A stretch of 19,118 nucleotides of DNA from Oscillospiraceae bacterium (GTDB taxonomy: Bacteria > Bacillota > Clostridia > Oscillospirales > Acutalibacteraceae). The notes beneath the pieces were generated by a model, which worked only from the letters and a program-made list of their open reading frames with translations, had not been told where the DNA came from and did no database searches. Of this stretch, positions 1 through 7,633 are shown piece after piece. Position 1 is the first letter of the stretch. Each line of letters starts with the position of its first letter. The stretch spans positions 3,528 to 22,645 of the forward strand of contig JAHZCM010000023.1 of NCBI GenBank assembly GCA_019422905.1, in the 5' to 3' direction. The position numbers and the translations under genes were made by a program.

Positions 1-500
1 ACCGCCGGGCAGAACAGATAGGCGGCAGAGACGAACAGCGCGGAGCTTTCACCGAGCTTTTTGCGCGCCAGCACCCAGAGAATCGCCGCGGTGCCGATGT
101 CCGAGAGGATCGGAACCATTTTGATGAGCAGCGTCGTGACCTGCGAATAGTCCGGGATGAAGAACAGCCGCCGGAAAAACTCCATTAGGTACAGCATGTA
201 CAGATAGCCGGGCGGGTAATCGATGAAGAAATCGCCGGAATACATGCCGGAGAAGCCGACCTCGTGCGTGTAATACGCCCACGCCTTGAAGCAGGCGATG
301 TCCGCGTCAAAGCCGTTGATGTTGTAGCCGAGCAGCAGCCGCAGCACGAACCCCACGGCGAGGACCGTGACAAAGACCGGGACAGGCGAGAGCCCGGCAA
401 GGGCGCGGCGCTCCCTGCCGCCGTCCGTCACGGGAACACGGAACGAGAGCCAGAGTACGGCGAGCAGAAATGCCGCGGAGAGCAGAATTTGAATCGTCAT
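1..500 (-). CDS. Integral-membrane GT-C-type glycosyltransferase, partial (C-terminus beyond window)
   Basis: The reading frame is open on the minus strand from an ATG at 500-498 to the window edge, giving about 166 residues of an unfinished protein. It opens with a hydrophobic helix (residues 1-20), has a second one at about 40-55, and then the polar loop GFDADIACFKAWA followed by DYPPGYLYML. An acidic first loop and a DYPPG-type motif are typical of polytopic lipid-phosphosugar-dependent glycosyltransferases (GT-C fold, PMT/ArnT-like or GT39/GT87-like). These transfer sugars on the outer face of the membrane. The assignment to a superfamily is reasonable; the substrate cannot be told. A purine-rich AGGAAGGA lies at 522-515, rather far (about 14 nt) from the ATG. 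The gene is divergent from lacZ and has its own candidate promoter, overlapped by a dyad at 585-606. Confidence 0.72.
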   Translation of the reverse strand, partial: MTIQILLSAAFLLAVLWLSFRVPVTDGGRERRALAGLSPVPVFVTVLAVGFVLRLLLGYNINGFDADIACFKAWAYYTHEVGFSGMYSGDFFIDYPPGYLYMLYLMEFFRRLFFIPDYSQVTTLLIKMVPILSDIGTAAILWVLARKKLGESSALFVSAAYLFCPA

Positions 501-568
501 AAACAGAAAACCGATCCTTCCTGAAAAATAAATCCGAATTCGGGCTTGACCCGGTTTGAAATATCATG

Positions 569-574
569 TAATCT
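569..574 (+). promoter_or_regulatory. Candidate lacZ promoter (-35 TTGACC at 546-551, -10 TAATCT)
   Basis: TTGACC at 546-551 is separated by exactly 17 nt from TAATCT at 569-574. This would start transcription near 581 and leave a ~110-nt leader before lacZ. The perfect dyad at 585-606 would then lie just downstream of the start site, a normal place for a repressor. Seen in sequence; promoter function is inferred. Confidence 0.5.
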
Positions 575-584
575 TGTAGGGAAA

Positions 585-606
585 GATATACTGCGTTCAG
601 TATATC
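585..606. promoter_or_regulatory. Perfect inverted repeat, putative operator
   Basis: Arms GATATACTG (585-593) and CAGTATATC (598-606) are exact reverse complements around the 4-nt centre CGTT. A 22-bp perfect dyad with a short centre fits a dimeric helix-turn-helix repressor site better than a terminator, since no T-run follows. It sits between the divergent lacZ and glycosyltransferase genes and overlaps the -10 box of one candidate promoter. The regulator is not known; no copy was noticed elsewhere in the window. Confidence 0.55.
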
Positions 607-627
607 ATACCGGAAAAATCTGTTCAA
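599..627 (-). promoter_or_regulatory. Candidate divergent promoter for the glycosyltransferase
   Basis: On the minus strand TTGAAC (627-622) is followed after 17 nt by TATACT (604-599). The -10 box lies inside the right arm of the dyad at 585-606, so a protein bound there would block this promoter as well as the lacZ one. Confidence 0.5.
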
Positions 628-690
628 CTTAATTTTATTTGACAAACGCAAAACCCTTCAAAAATGATTCAGAAAACGGAGTGTGTTGCA

Positions 691-3663
691 ATGAAATTTG
701 AAAAAATGCATGAAAACCCCGATATCCTGCATGTCGGCACCTGCCCGCCCCGCAGCTACTACCTGCCCAAGGCGCCCGGAGACGAGGGCGCGTCCTCGCG
801 CGTCTGCTCGCTGAACGGCACATGGTCTTTCCGCTGGTTTGATTCCTTCCTCGACGTGTTCCCGGACGACGGGGACATCTTCTTCGATGAGGACGATATG
901 GACGAGATCGAGGTGCCCTCCTGCTGGCAGAACGCCGGCTATGACCGCCATATGTACACGAATATCCGCTATCCGATTCCGTTTGACCCGCCGTATGTGC
1001 CGGATGAAAACCCCTGCGGCCTGTATCTGCGCCGCTTTGAAATGGCCGCCGACGACCTGAAGAGAAAGACCTACCTCAATTTTGAGGGTGTGGATTCCTG
1101 CTTCTATCTGTGGATCAACGAGCAGTTTGCGGGCTACAGCCAGGTTTCCCATTCCACGAGCGAGTTCGATATCAGCGACCTGCTTCTGGAGGGCGAGAAC
1201 ACCGTGGCGGTGCTCGTGCTCAAGTGGTGCGACGGCACGTATCTCGAGGATCAGGATAAGCTGCGCATGAGCGGCATTTTCCGCGATGTGTACCTGATCA
1301 GCCGCCCGGAAAACCACATCCGCGATTATTTTGTGAAAACAGAGCTGAACGGCGATTTCTCCGCGGCGACGATCACGGTGGAAACCGAGCTTTGCGGCGA
1401 CGCGCATATTACGGCGGAGCTGTACGCGCCGCACGGCGAGCTTGTGGGGAGCGCGGCGGGGGCGAACCCGCAGTTTACGGTGGAGAAGCCGCTGCTGTGG
1501 AACGCCGAGGACCCGTACCAGTATAAGCTCGTCCTCCGCACGCCGGACGAGGTCATCGAGCAGATGATCGGTATTTCGAAGATTGAGGTGCGCGAGGGCG
1601 TGATCCGCTTTAACGGCGTGAAGATCAAGCTGCGCGGTGTAAACCGCCACGACAGCGACCCCGTGACCGGCTACACGATCAGCCGCGGGCAGGCAAAGCG
1701 TGACCTGTTCCTGATGAAGCAGCACAACATCAACGCCGTCCGCACGAGCCATTATCCGAATGCCCCGTGGTTTTTGCAGCTTTGCAGCGAGTACGGCTTT
1801 TATGTGATCGCCGAGGCGGACATCGAGAGCCACGGCGCTTCCATGCAGACCGGCGGGCACGGCATGGACGAATACGCCGATGTGGCACTCAACCCGATTT
1901 GCGATAATGGGATTCTCGACCGCGGCCAGCGCAGCGTGGTCCGCGACAAGAACAACGCCTGCGTGCTCATGTGGTCCTACGGCAACGAGAGCGGCTGGGG
2001 CCCGAGCTTTGAGAAGGCCGGCGCATGGGTGAAGGCGTATGACCCCGCCCGCCTGACGCATTACGAGAATACGTATTACGATGCGCGCGGCCATAAAAAC
2101 GATCTGTCCTCCCTCGAAACGGTGAGCCGTATGTATCCCTCGCCGCAGTGGATCGAGGAGTATTTTGCCGACCCGAAGAACACGCTGCCGCTCGTGCTGT
2201 GCGAATATATCCACGCGATGGGCAACGGCCCCGGAGATGCGGAGGAATACCAGCAGCTCATCATGAAGCACGACCGCTTTGCCGGCGGTTTCGTCTGGGA
2301 ATGGTGCGACCACGCCGTATACGGCGGCACCACGCCCGACAACCGCGATATCTTCCGCTACGGCGGCGATTTCGGCGAATACCCGCACGACGGCAATTTC
2401 TGTATGGACGGCCTTGTCTATCCGGACCGCACGCCGCACACGGGCCTGCTCGAATATAAAAATGTGATCCGCCCGGTGCGCGCCGAGCTTCTGGACGCGA
2501 AGACGGCGAAGATCCGTCTGACGAATTACCGGGACTTTACGAATACCGACGATTTCCTGATGATCTCGTGGGAGATCCAGCAGGACGGCGAGACGACCGC
2601 CTGCGGCGTGATCGACGATATTGCGATCGCCCCGCACGAGAGCGGCGTCATCACGCTGAACGGCGAGATCCCCGAGGAGGGCGATGTGACGATCCTGCTC
2701 AGCTACAGCGCGAAGAAGGACGACAGCGTATTTTTCCCGAAGGGCCATGCGCTCGGCTTCGACCAACTGATTGTTTCCCGCGCGGCGCGCGCGGAGGAAC
2801 CGCTCGCGCCCGGCGAAGTCACGGTTGCGGCGGACAATCGCTCCATTACCGTCTGCGGCGCGGATTTCCGCTATGTGTTCTCCAAAATAAAGGGTGTTTT
2901 TGAGAGCCTTGTGAAGAGCAACGCCGCGGTGACGACGCGCCCGATGGCGTGGAACGTCTGGCGTGCGCCGACGGACAACGATCAGTTTGTCCGCACGGAA
3001 TGGGAAAAAGCGGGCTATGACCGCGCAGCGGCGAAGGTCTATACCTGCGACGGTTTTGCGGAAAACGGCGTGGCGGTCATCACGTGCAGCCTGGGCCTTG
3101 CGGCGGTCTACCGCCGTCCGTTCCTGACGCTTGACTGCCGCTTTGAGATCGACGGCGCGGGACGCATCCGCGCGAAGATCGACGGCAAGCGCGATGCGGA
3201 GCGCCCGTTCCTGCCGCGCTTCGGCCTCAGGATGTTCCTGCCCAAGGCGTTCGATACGGCGGAATATTTTGGTTATGGTCCGTATGAGGCGTACTGCGAC
3301 AAGCATCAGGCGTCGTATCTCGGGCGCTTTGCCCAGCGGACGGACGACCTCTTTGAGGATTACGTCAAGCCGCAGGAGAACGGCAGTCACTTCGGCTGCT
3401 CGTCCGTCACGGTGACGGACGGCGCGGGCGCGGTGACCGTGACGAGCCCGGAGGCTATTTCCTTCAATCTTTCCCGCTACACGCAGGAGGAGCTCACGGA
3501 AAAGAAGCACAATTATGAGCTTGCGGAGAGCGGAGACGTCGTGTTCTGCTTCGATTACAAGATGAGCGGCGTCGGCTCCAATAGCTGCGGCCCGGAGCTT
3601 GCGAAGCCCATGCGGCTCGACGAGGAAGCCTTCACCTTCCGCTTCGACCTTACCGTAGAATAA
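691..3663 (+). CDS. lacZ: Beta-galactosidase, glycoside hydrolase family 2
   Basis: A 990-residue cytoplasmic enzyme (no signal peptide) that hydrolyses terminal beta-galactosides such as lactose; the length is close to the ~1020 residues of E. coli LacZ. Domain order is that of long GH2 enzymes: jelly-roll sugar-binding domain (about 35-200), Ig-like domain, TIM barrel (about 300-600) and the C-terminal beta-galactosidase small-chain domain, which contains WRAPTDNDQ. The acid/base glutamate is Glu433 in WSYGNESG, the nucleophile is Glu505 in CEYIHAMGN, and the metal-site motif EADIESHG is present. I chose ATG 691 because CGGAG at 677-681 is 9 nt upstream; the in-frame ATG at 664 has no ribosome site. 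The gene appears monocistronic. A GH2 enzyme could act on host or milk glycans rather than lactose itself. Confidence 0.96.
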   Translation: MKFEKMHENPDILHVGTCPPRSYYLPKAPGDEGASSRVCSLNGTWSFRWFDSFLDVFPDDGDIFFDEDDMDEIEVPSCWQNAGYDRHMYTNIRYPIPFDPPYVPDENPCGLYLRRFEMAADDLKRKTYLNFEGVDSCFYLWINEQFAGYSQVSHSTSEFDISDLLLEGENTVAVLVLKWCDGTYLEDQDKLRMSGIFRDVYLISRPENHIRDYFVKTELNGDFSAATITVETELCGDAHITAELYAPHGELVGSAAGANPQFTVEKPLLWNAEDPYQYKLVLRTPDEVIEQMIGISKIEVREGVIRFNGVKIKLRGVNRHDSDPVTGYTISRGQAKRDLFLMKQHNINAVRTSHYPNAPWFLQLCSEYGFYVIAEADIESHGASMQTGGHGMDEYADVALNPICDNGILDRGQRSVVRDKNNACVLMWSYGNESGWGPSFEKAGAWVKAYDPARLTHYENTYYDARGHKNDLSSLETVSRMYPSPQWIEEYFADPKNTLPLVLCEYIHAMGNGPGDAEEYQQLIMKHDRFAGGFVWEWCDHAVYGGTTPDNRDIFRYGGDFGEYPHDGNFCMDGLVYPDRTPHTGLLEYKNVIRPVRAELLDAKTAKIRLTNYRDFTNTDDFLMISWEIQQDGETTACGVIDDIAIAPHESGVITLNGEIPEEGDVTILLSYSAKKDDSVFFPKGHALGFDQLIVSRAARAEEPLAPGEVTVAADNRSITVCGADFRYVFSKIKGVFESLVKSNAAVTTRPMAWNVWRAPTDNDQFVRTEWEKAGYDRAAAKVYTCDGFAENGVAVITCSLGLAAVYRRPFLTLDCRFEIDGAGRIRAKIDGKRDAERPFLPRFGLRMFLPKAFDTAEYFGYGPYEAYCDKHQASYLGRFAQRTDDLFEDYVKPQENGSHFGCSSVTVTDGAGAVTVTSPEAISFNLSRYTQEELTEKKHNYELAESGDVVFCFDYKMSGVGSNSCGPELAKPMRLDEEAFTFRFDLTVE

Positions 3664-3670
3664 ACCGTAT

Positions 3671-3766
3671 ACCGCCGCACTGTGCAGGGAATTTCACCCG
3701 TTTGCTGTCCAGCAGATCATACCGCTTCAAAAACGGAGATGCTTCCGCAATGCACGGCGCGGCGGT
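3671..3766 (+). terminator. Possible lacZ terminator with a very large loop
   Basis: ACCGCCGCACTGTGC (3671-3685) can pair with GCACGGCGCGGCGGT (3752-3766) over 15 positions with two mismatches, and GTTTCTTTTG follows. The 66-nt intervening segment holds only small hairpins. The T-rich tail and the place 8 nt after the lacZ stop suggest termination, but the loop is much larger than usual. Confidence 0.38.
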
Positions 3767-3796
3767 GTTTCTTTTGAAATAATTCCTGCCGGATGC

Positions 3797-3825
3797 TTGA
3801 TAAATGTATTTCGATATAGTATTAT
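3797..3825 (+). promoter_or_regulatory. Promoter of the marR-flavin reductase pair
   Basis: TTGATA (3797-3802), a 17-nt spacer, then TATTAT (3820-3825): each box is one change from the sigma-A consensus. The predicted start is near 3832, which would leave an almost leaderless-length 5' end just ahead of AGGAGG at 3833-3838. The true start may therefore be slightly upstream, or TATAGT at 3815-3820 may serve as the -10. Confidence 0.5.
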
Positions 3826-3846
3826 CCTGTATAGGAGGAATTGAGT

Positions 3847-4275
3847 TTGGAAACGCAGGGTGGATTTTTAATTACACAGGTGAAGCAGGTGGGCAGCCGG
3901 GTCTTTGAGAAGATTCTCGGCGACGCCAATATTCAGGAATTCAACGGTGCGCAGGGGAAGATTCTCTACGTGCTCTGGCAGGAGGACGGCATCGCGATCA
4001 ATACGCTCGCAAAGCGCGTTGGTCTCGCGAACACGACGCTGACGAGCATGCTTGACCGTATGGAGGCAGCGGAGCTGATCCGCCGCGTGCCGGACGAGCG
4101 CGACCGCCGCAAAAGCCGTATCGTACTGACCGGGAAAGCGCGCGCCTTACAAGGAAAGTACGACGAGGTTTCCGACAAAATGAACGCGCTTTACTATGTG
4201 GGCTTTTCCGAAGCGGAGATTCGGCAGTTTGAAGACTATCTGCGCCGCATTCTGAAAAATCTGGAGAATCTCTGA
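3847..4275 (+). CDS. MarR-family transcriptional regulator
   Basis: A 142-residue winged-helix protein. The helix-turn-helix lies at about residues 48-77 (INTLAKRVGL then TLTSMLDRME). The wing contains DERDRRKSRIVLT at about 83-95, the family's signature DxRxxR region. C-terminal helices after residue 110 would form the dimer interface. MarR proteins are usually repressors released by small phenolic or oxidative ligands, often acting on an adjacent gene. The start is TTG at 3847, with AGGAGG (3833-3838) 8 nt upstream; the in-frame TTG at 3841 is only 2 nt from that site and is rejected. The next gene, 69 nt downstream on the same strand, encodes a flavin-reductase-like protein and is its likely target. 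The ligand is unknown. Confidence 0.88.
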   Translation: METQGGFLITQVKQVGSRVFEKILGDANIQEFNGAQGKILYVLWQEDGIAINTLAKRVGLANTTLTSMLDRMEAAELIRRVPDERDRRKSRIVLTGKARALQGKYDEVSDKMNALYYVGFSEAEIRQFEDYLRRILKNLENL

Positions 4276-4344
4276 CTTACCCGCGCTTTCACGAAAGAAA
4301 GCCGCCTGTTTCCGACGATTCCGAAATTTGAAGGAGTTGATTCT

Positions 4345-4974
4345 ATGTCCAAAATTTCCGTGCCGGTTACGAACGATTTCTGCCCGCAGTCGCTGTTTGT
4401 GTACGGCACCTACACGGCGGACGGAAAGCCGAATTTCGGTCTGTTCTGCTGGTTCAGCTACTGCTGGGACGGCGAAATGGGCGTTATGGCCTGTATCGGC
4501 GGTGAGAAGCTGACAAAGGACCGCATTCACGAGGCGAAGGTGTTTTCCGCCAATCTTGTGACGGAGGAGATGCTGCCGCTTGCCGATTATCTCGGCAACG
4601 CGCAGGGCTATGGCGGCGAAAAGGCGAAGCTCGATATCGCGTATGAGCCGGGCAGGGTGCTGCCGGTTCCGGTGCTGGAGAGCAGCCCGGTGTCCTTTGA
4701 ACTGGAGGTGTTCAAGGAGATTCCGCTCGACGACGGCGATGTGTTCCTGTGTAAGGTACGCAACACGCTGATGGCGGAGACGCTGACCGAAGGCATCCGG
4801 AGCGCGGCGGAACGGCTGGAGGATGACGCGCCGGCCACCCCGACCGATGTGGAGGAAAAAATCCGTGCGATCGCGCCGGTCCATACGACCTGCTCCACCT
4901 ATTTTTCGTGGGACGGCAAGGCCCTCGGCGGCTGGGGCGAGCCGATGAAACGGCTGGATAAAGCAGAATCGTGA
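4345..4974 (+). CDS. Flavin reductase-like FMN-binding split-barrel protein
   Basis: A 209-residue protein. The N-terminal half (VTNDFCPQSLFVYGTYTADG, then NFGLFCWFSYCW, then MACIGGEKLTKDRI and FSANLVTEEM) has the layout of the flavin-reductase domain, a split barrel that binds FMN and passes electrons from NAD(P)H or acts as an FMN-dependent oxidoreductase. The C-terminal part holds the element HTTCSTYFSWDGKALGGWG. ATG 4345 has GGAG at 4333-4336, 8 nt upstream. It follows a MarR regulator in one probable transcript and ends at the bidirectional terminator at 5030-5070, so the pair looks like a self-contained stress- or ligand-inducible unit. The family call rests on overall pattern rather than a single diagnostic motif; the substrate is unknown. 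Confidence 0.75.
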   Translation: MSKISVPVTNDFCPQSLFVYGTYTADGKPNFGLFCWFSYCWDGEMGVMACIGGEKLTKDRIHEAKVFSANLVTEEMLPLADYLGNAQGYGGEKAKLDIAYEPGRVLPVPVLESSPVSFELEVFKEIPLDDGDVFLCKVRNTLMAETLTEGIRSAAERLEDDAPATPTDVEEKIRAIAPVHTTCSTYFSWDGKALGGWGEPMKRLDKAES

Positions 4975-5029
4975 GAAAACAGCTTCGCGTATAGAGATAT
5001 ATCATAGAAACATATTTATAAATATAAAA

Positions 5030-5070
5030 AGGAACGCCCGAATCGTTTTGGAAGTATTTCGGGCGTTCCT
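5030..5070. terminator. Bidirectional intrinsic terminator
   Basis: AGGAACGCCCGAA (5030-5042) and TTCGGGCGTTCCT (5058-5070) form a perfect 13-bp stem with a 15-nt loop. A T-rich run follows on the plus strand (TTGTGTTTTTTAT). An A-rich run precedes it, which gives T residues on the minus strand. It therefore serves both the plus-strand flavin reductase gene and the convergent minus-strand VOC gene. Confidence 0.9.
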
Positions 5071-5129
5071 TTGTGTTTTTTATACAGCGAAAAATTATAC
5101 AGCGGAAGAGCAGGCTCACTTGAAATCTG

Positions 5130-5516
5130 TCAAATTGAAATCCACCAGCACACCCCGAATTTATCGATAACGGTCGCACAGCATTTACTCCATGGGAGCG
5201 TATGAATAGGCTCGATAATCACGCCACCGTCGCTCAAAACATGAAACGCGTTATAAACCGCTTCCTCGCTTCCCATTTCAAACACGTTAAACGTCATGGT
5301 TTCCCATTTGTACTTGTGTACTATGCTTATATCACAGGGATTTGCGGCTTCGGCCAACGCCAGAAAGCCTTCGCCATCCACGGATAATTCGCAGTGGTCG
5401 TAAGCCGTGCCGTTCTCGTTTTTGAACTCGCGCGTAATCTCTGCGCCAAAAGCCTTGCAGTACATTTCCGCTGCCTCAAAGCTGTTTTTCACATAAACCT
5501 GCGTATAATTTTTCAT
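5130..5516 (-). CDS. VOC-superfamily (glyoxalase/bleomycin-resistance-like, PhnB-type) protein
   Basis: A 128-residue single-module protein. The start MKNYTQVYVKNSFEAAEMYC followed by KAFGAEI matches the first beta-alpha-beta unit of PhnB-like VOC proteins (usually ...A..FY...FG...). The end, VIDKFGVCWWISI, matches the usual DRFGVxWxI close. VOC proteins bind a divalent metal or a small ligand and act as isomerases, dioxygenases or drug-binding resistance proteins; the reaction here cannot be told. I chose ATG 5516 because GGAGG lies 5 nt upstream. The in-frame GTG at 5528 overlaps that ribosome site and is less likely. It lies downstream of fucI on the same strand after a 223-nt gap with a weak terminator, and converges on the flavin reductase gene. 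Confidence 0.82.
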   Translation of the reverse strand: MKNYTQVYVKNSFEAAEMYCKAFGAEITREFKNENGTAYDHCELSVDGEGFLALAEAANPCDISIVHKYKWETMTFNVFEMGSEEAVYNAFHVLSDGGVIIEPIHTLPWSKCCATVIDKFGVCWWISI

Positions 5517-5739
5517 TTGCTCCTCCACAACATTCGAAATTTCTTCTATGTCTATCCCATCAGGCGCAGATATCCCATCATCTTTTCCTCTGGGTCATTT
5601 CATCAAGGCATAAATCCGCTTTGTATTCCGGATTTTTGCCCCTGCGCGAAGTCGTTTACCGGAGGCCATAAAGGCGGCGCTCCCGCAGGCTCAGAGAGCC
5701 GCTGAAGCGCCGCATAATATGGCATTACATTACCGCAGA
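5517..5739. other. Intergenic region between fucI and the VOC gene
   Basis: It holds a possible fucI terminator at 5674-5713 (see that entry) and the VOC ribosome site at 5521-5526. On the minus strand the VOC frame stays open upstream to a TGA near 5600, adding about 28 polar codons with no good ATG, so I treat this as non-coding. No convincing promoter was seen, and VOC may depend on read-through. Confidence 0.4.
5674..5713 (-). terminator. Possible fucI terminator
   Basis: On the minus strand GCGGCGCT (5713-5706) pairs with AGCGCCGC (5681-5674), enclosing a second hairpin GGCTC/GAGCC (5700-5688). It lies 27 nt after the fucI stop. The following CCTTTATGG is only weakly T-rich, so termination may be inefficient. 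Confidence 0.4.
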
Positions 5740-7524
5740 TTATCGGTACAGCGGCCCGTAGTGCTTGCAGGCGGCGTAATCGGCGGCCTGACGGTCCTGC
5801 GTGCCGAATGCGGACCAGGCGTGGGGGCGGTAAATCTTTTCACTCTCCACGTTGTGCATGGTGACGGGGATGCGCAGCATGCTCGCCAGTGTGATGAGAT
5901 CCGCGCCGACATGGCCGTAAACCGTCACGCCGTGGTTTGCGCCCCAGTTGGCCATGACGCTGTAAACGTCGGTGAACGCGCCTTCACCGGTGAGGCGCGG
6001 AACGAACCACGTCGTCGGCCATGTGGGATCGGTGCGCTTATCGATCGTCGTGTGCGCGCTGTCCGGCAAATCGGCAGACCAGCCCTCGGCAATCTGAAGC
6101 ACCGGTCCCACGCCGTCCACGATGTTGAACCGGAGCATCGTGACGGGCATTTCAGCACGGCAGCGGAAATGGCTGGAGAATCCGCCGCCCCGGAAGTACT
6201 CGTAATTTGCCCGGCACCAGTCGGTCGCGTCCAGGCAGGCCTTCACGTCATCCTCGGACATAGCCCAGAAGGGCTTCATGCAGGGGTTGCCTTCGCTGTC
6301 TCTGGAAGCGCCGCTGCCGTCCAGCGCAGTGGCGCCGGAATTGATGAGATGGATGAAGCCGTCCTTCGCGACGCCTTCCGGCCGCCATCCAGTGACGCGC
6401 TCACAGGCCTCCGGGCTCCAATAGGTGCGCACGTCGTGGAAGCAGGGCGCGGTGCCGGAAACCAGCGTGCCGAGGAGCATCGAAATGCCGTTGCAGGTAT
6501 CGTTTTCCGTGGCAAAGGGTGTGGGCTGCTTTACGCCATTCCAGTCAAAGGTGGAGGCCATGATCGCCTCGGTGAAATCCGCATTGGGCAGCCAGTCCGT
6601 CCAGTTCCGCTGGCCCTGGAAGCCGCCGGCAACCGCGTTCTTGCCCATGGCCTCCTCATGCCAGCCCATTTCATCCAGCTTGGAATTGCCGTACAGGATG
6701 TCGCGCATGACGAGCGTCATCTTCGTGATGAATTCCCAGTCCTTGTCGGCGGGGACAACCTTGGATTTCGTGATGATTTCCGGCAGGTTCTTCGCCGCGT
6801 TGCAGTCAAAGCCCTCCTTGCAGTTCTCCTTTGTCCAGCGGAGCGCGCGCTCGTATTCCTCGTGGTCGTAGATGCCGAGCGTGATGCGGCGGAGAATCTC
6901 TGTCAGATCGACCCACTCGGCCCGCAGGCCGAAATAATTCTGCATGACGGCGGCGTCGCAGTAGCTGCCCGCGATACCCATGGAAACGCCGCCGAGATTG
7001 ACGTACGACTTGTTCTTCATCCAGCCGACCGCCACAGCGCACCGGGCAAAGCGCAGGATCTTTTCTTTCACGTCCTCCGGAATGGAGGTGTCGCCGATGT
7101 CCTGCACATCGTGACCGTAAATGGAAAAGGCAGGCAGGCCGCGCTGCGCGTGCGCCGCCATGACAGCCGCCAGATACACGGCACCGGGGCGCTCCGTGCC
7201 GTTGAAGCCCCATACGGCCTTGATCGTGCCGGGGTCCATGTCGAAGGTTTCCGTGCCGTAGCACCAGCAGGGCGTCACGGAGAGCGTCGCGACCACGTTT
7301 TCCGTGGAGAACTGATCCGCCACCCTGGCGGCCTCCGCGCCGCCGCCGATGGTGGTGCAGCCGATGACGCACTGCACCGGCGTGCCGTCCGGGTATTTCA
7401 GGCTGTCGCTGATGAGCTCGGCGGCCTTTTCTGCCATCGTCATGGTCTGCACTTCAAGACCTTCGCGTATGCCGCCCCAGCGTCCGTCGATGACAGGGCG
7501 AATGCCGATTTTTGGGTATAACAT
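5740..7524 (-). CDS. fucI: L-fucose isomerase
   Basis: A 594-residue cytoplasmic Mn2+-dependent enzyme converting L-fucose to L-fuculose; the family also isomerises D-arabinose. From memory it follows E. coli FucI (591 residues) almost throughout, with shared segments such as PKIGIRPVIDGRWGG, TPCWCYGTETFDMDP and NWGANHGV. The metal/catalytic residues Glu340 (ATEND), Asp364 (DVRTYWS) and His531 (NHGV) correspond to E. coli Glu337, Asp361 and His528 with a constant offset of three. The ribosome site AGGAGG lies 7 nt before ATG 7524. It follows fucA by 109 nt on the same strand and is likely co-transcribed with it. Fucose is abundant on mucin and milk glycans, consistent with the nearby lacZ. 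Confidence 0.98.
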   Translation of the reverse strand: MLYPKIGIRPVIDGRWGGIREGLEVQTMTMAEKAAELISDSLKYPDGTPVQCVIGCTTIGGGAEAARVADQFSTENVVATLSVTPCWCYGTETFDMDPGTIKAVWGFNGTERPGAVYLAAVMAAHAQRGLPAFSIYGHDVQDIGDTSIPEDVKEKILRFARCAVAVGWMKNKSYVNLGGVSMGIAGSYCDAAVMQNYFGLRAEWVDLTEILRRITLGIYDHEEYERALRWTKENCKEGFDCNAAKNLPEIITKSKVVPADKDWEFITKMTLVMRDILYGNSKLDEMGWHEEAMGKNAVAGGFQGQRNWTDWLPNADFTEAIMASTFDWNGVKQPTPFATENDTCNGISMLLGTLVSGTAPCFHDVRTYWSPEACERVTGWRPEGVAKDGFIHLINSGATALDGSGASRDSEGNPCMKPFWAMSEDDVKACLDATDWCRANYEYFRGGGFSSHFRCRAEMPVTMLRFNIVDGVGPVLQIAEGWSADLPDSAHTTIDKRTDPTWPTTWFVPRLTGEGAFTDVYSVMANWGANHGVTVYGHVGADLITLASMLRIPVTMHNVESEKIYRPHAWSAFGTQDRQAADYAACKHYGPLYR

Positions 7525-7633
7525 TACAATTCCTCCTGATGATTGAATGAGATTTCCGCGTGGGAGAAGATTTTTTGCCGCGCGGCTTTTTGCGCCGTGC
7601 CTTTTGAGGGGAGAGCGTTTCTGCTACGCTGCG

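Noticed and set aside
639..667. TTGACA at 639-644 as the lacZ promoter
   Set aside because: Its -10 position would be at about 662-667, placing the start beside the ribosome site at 677, and no -10 hexamer is present.
658..3510. 950-codon open frame antisense to lacZ
   Set aside because: It is rich in Arg, Ala, Val and His with no domain pattern, and mirrors the codon bias of lacZ, which has complete catalytic motifs.
5719..7521. 600-codon open frame opposite fucI
   Set aside because: Shadow of a gene that matches L-fucose isomerase along its whole length; no ribosome site or motif of its own.
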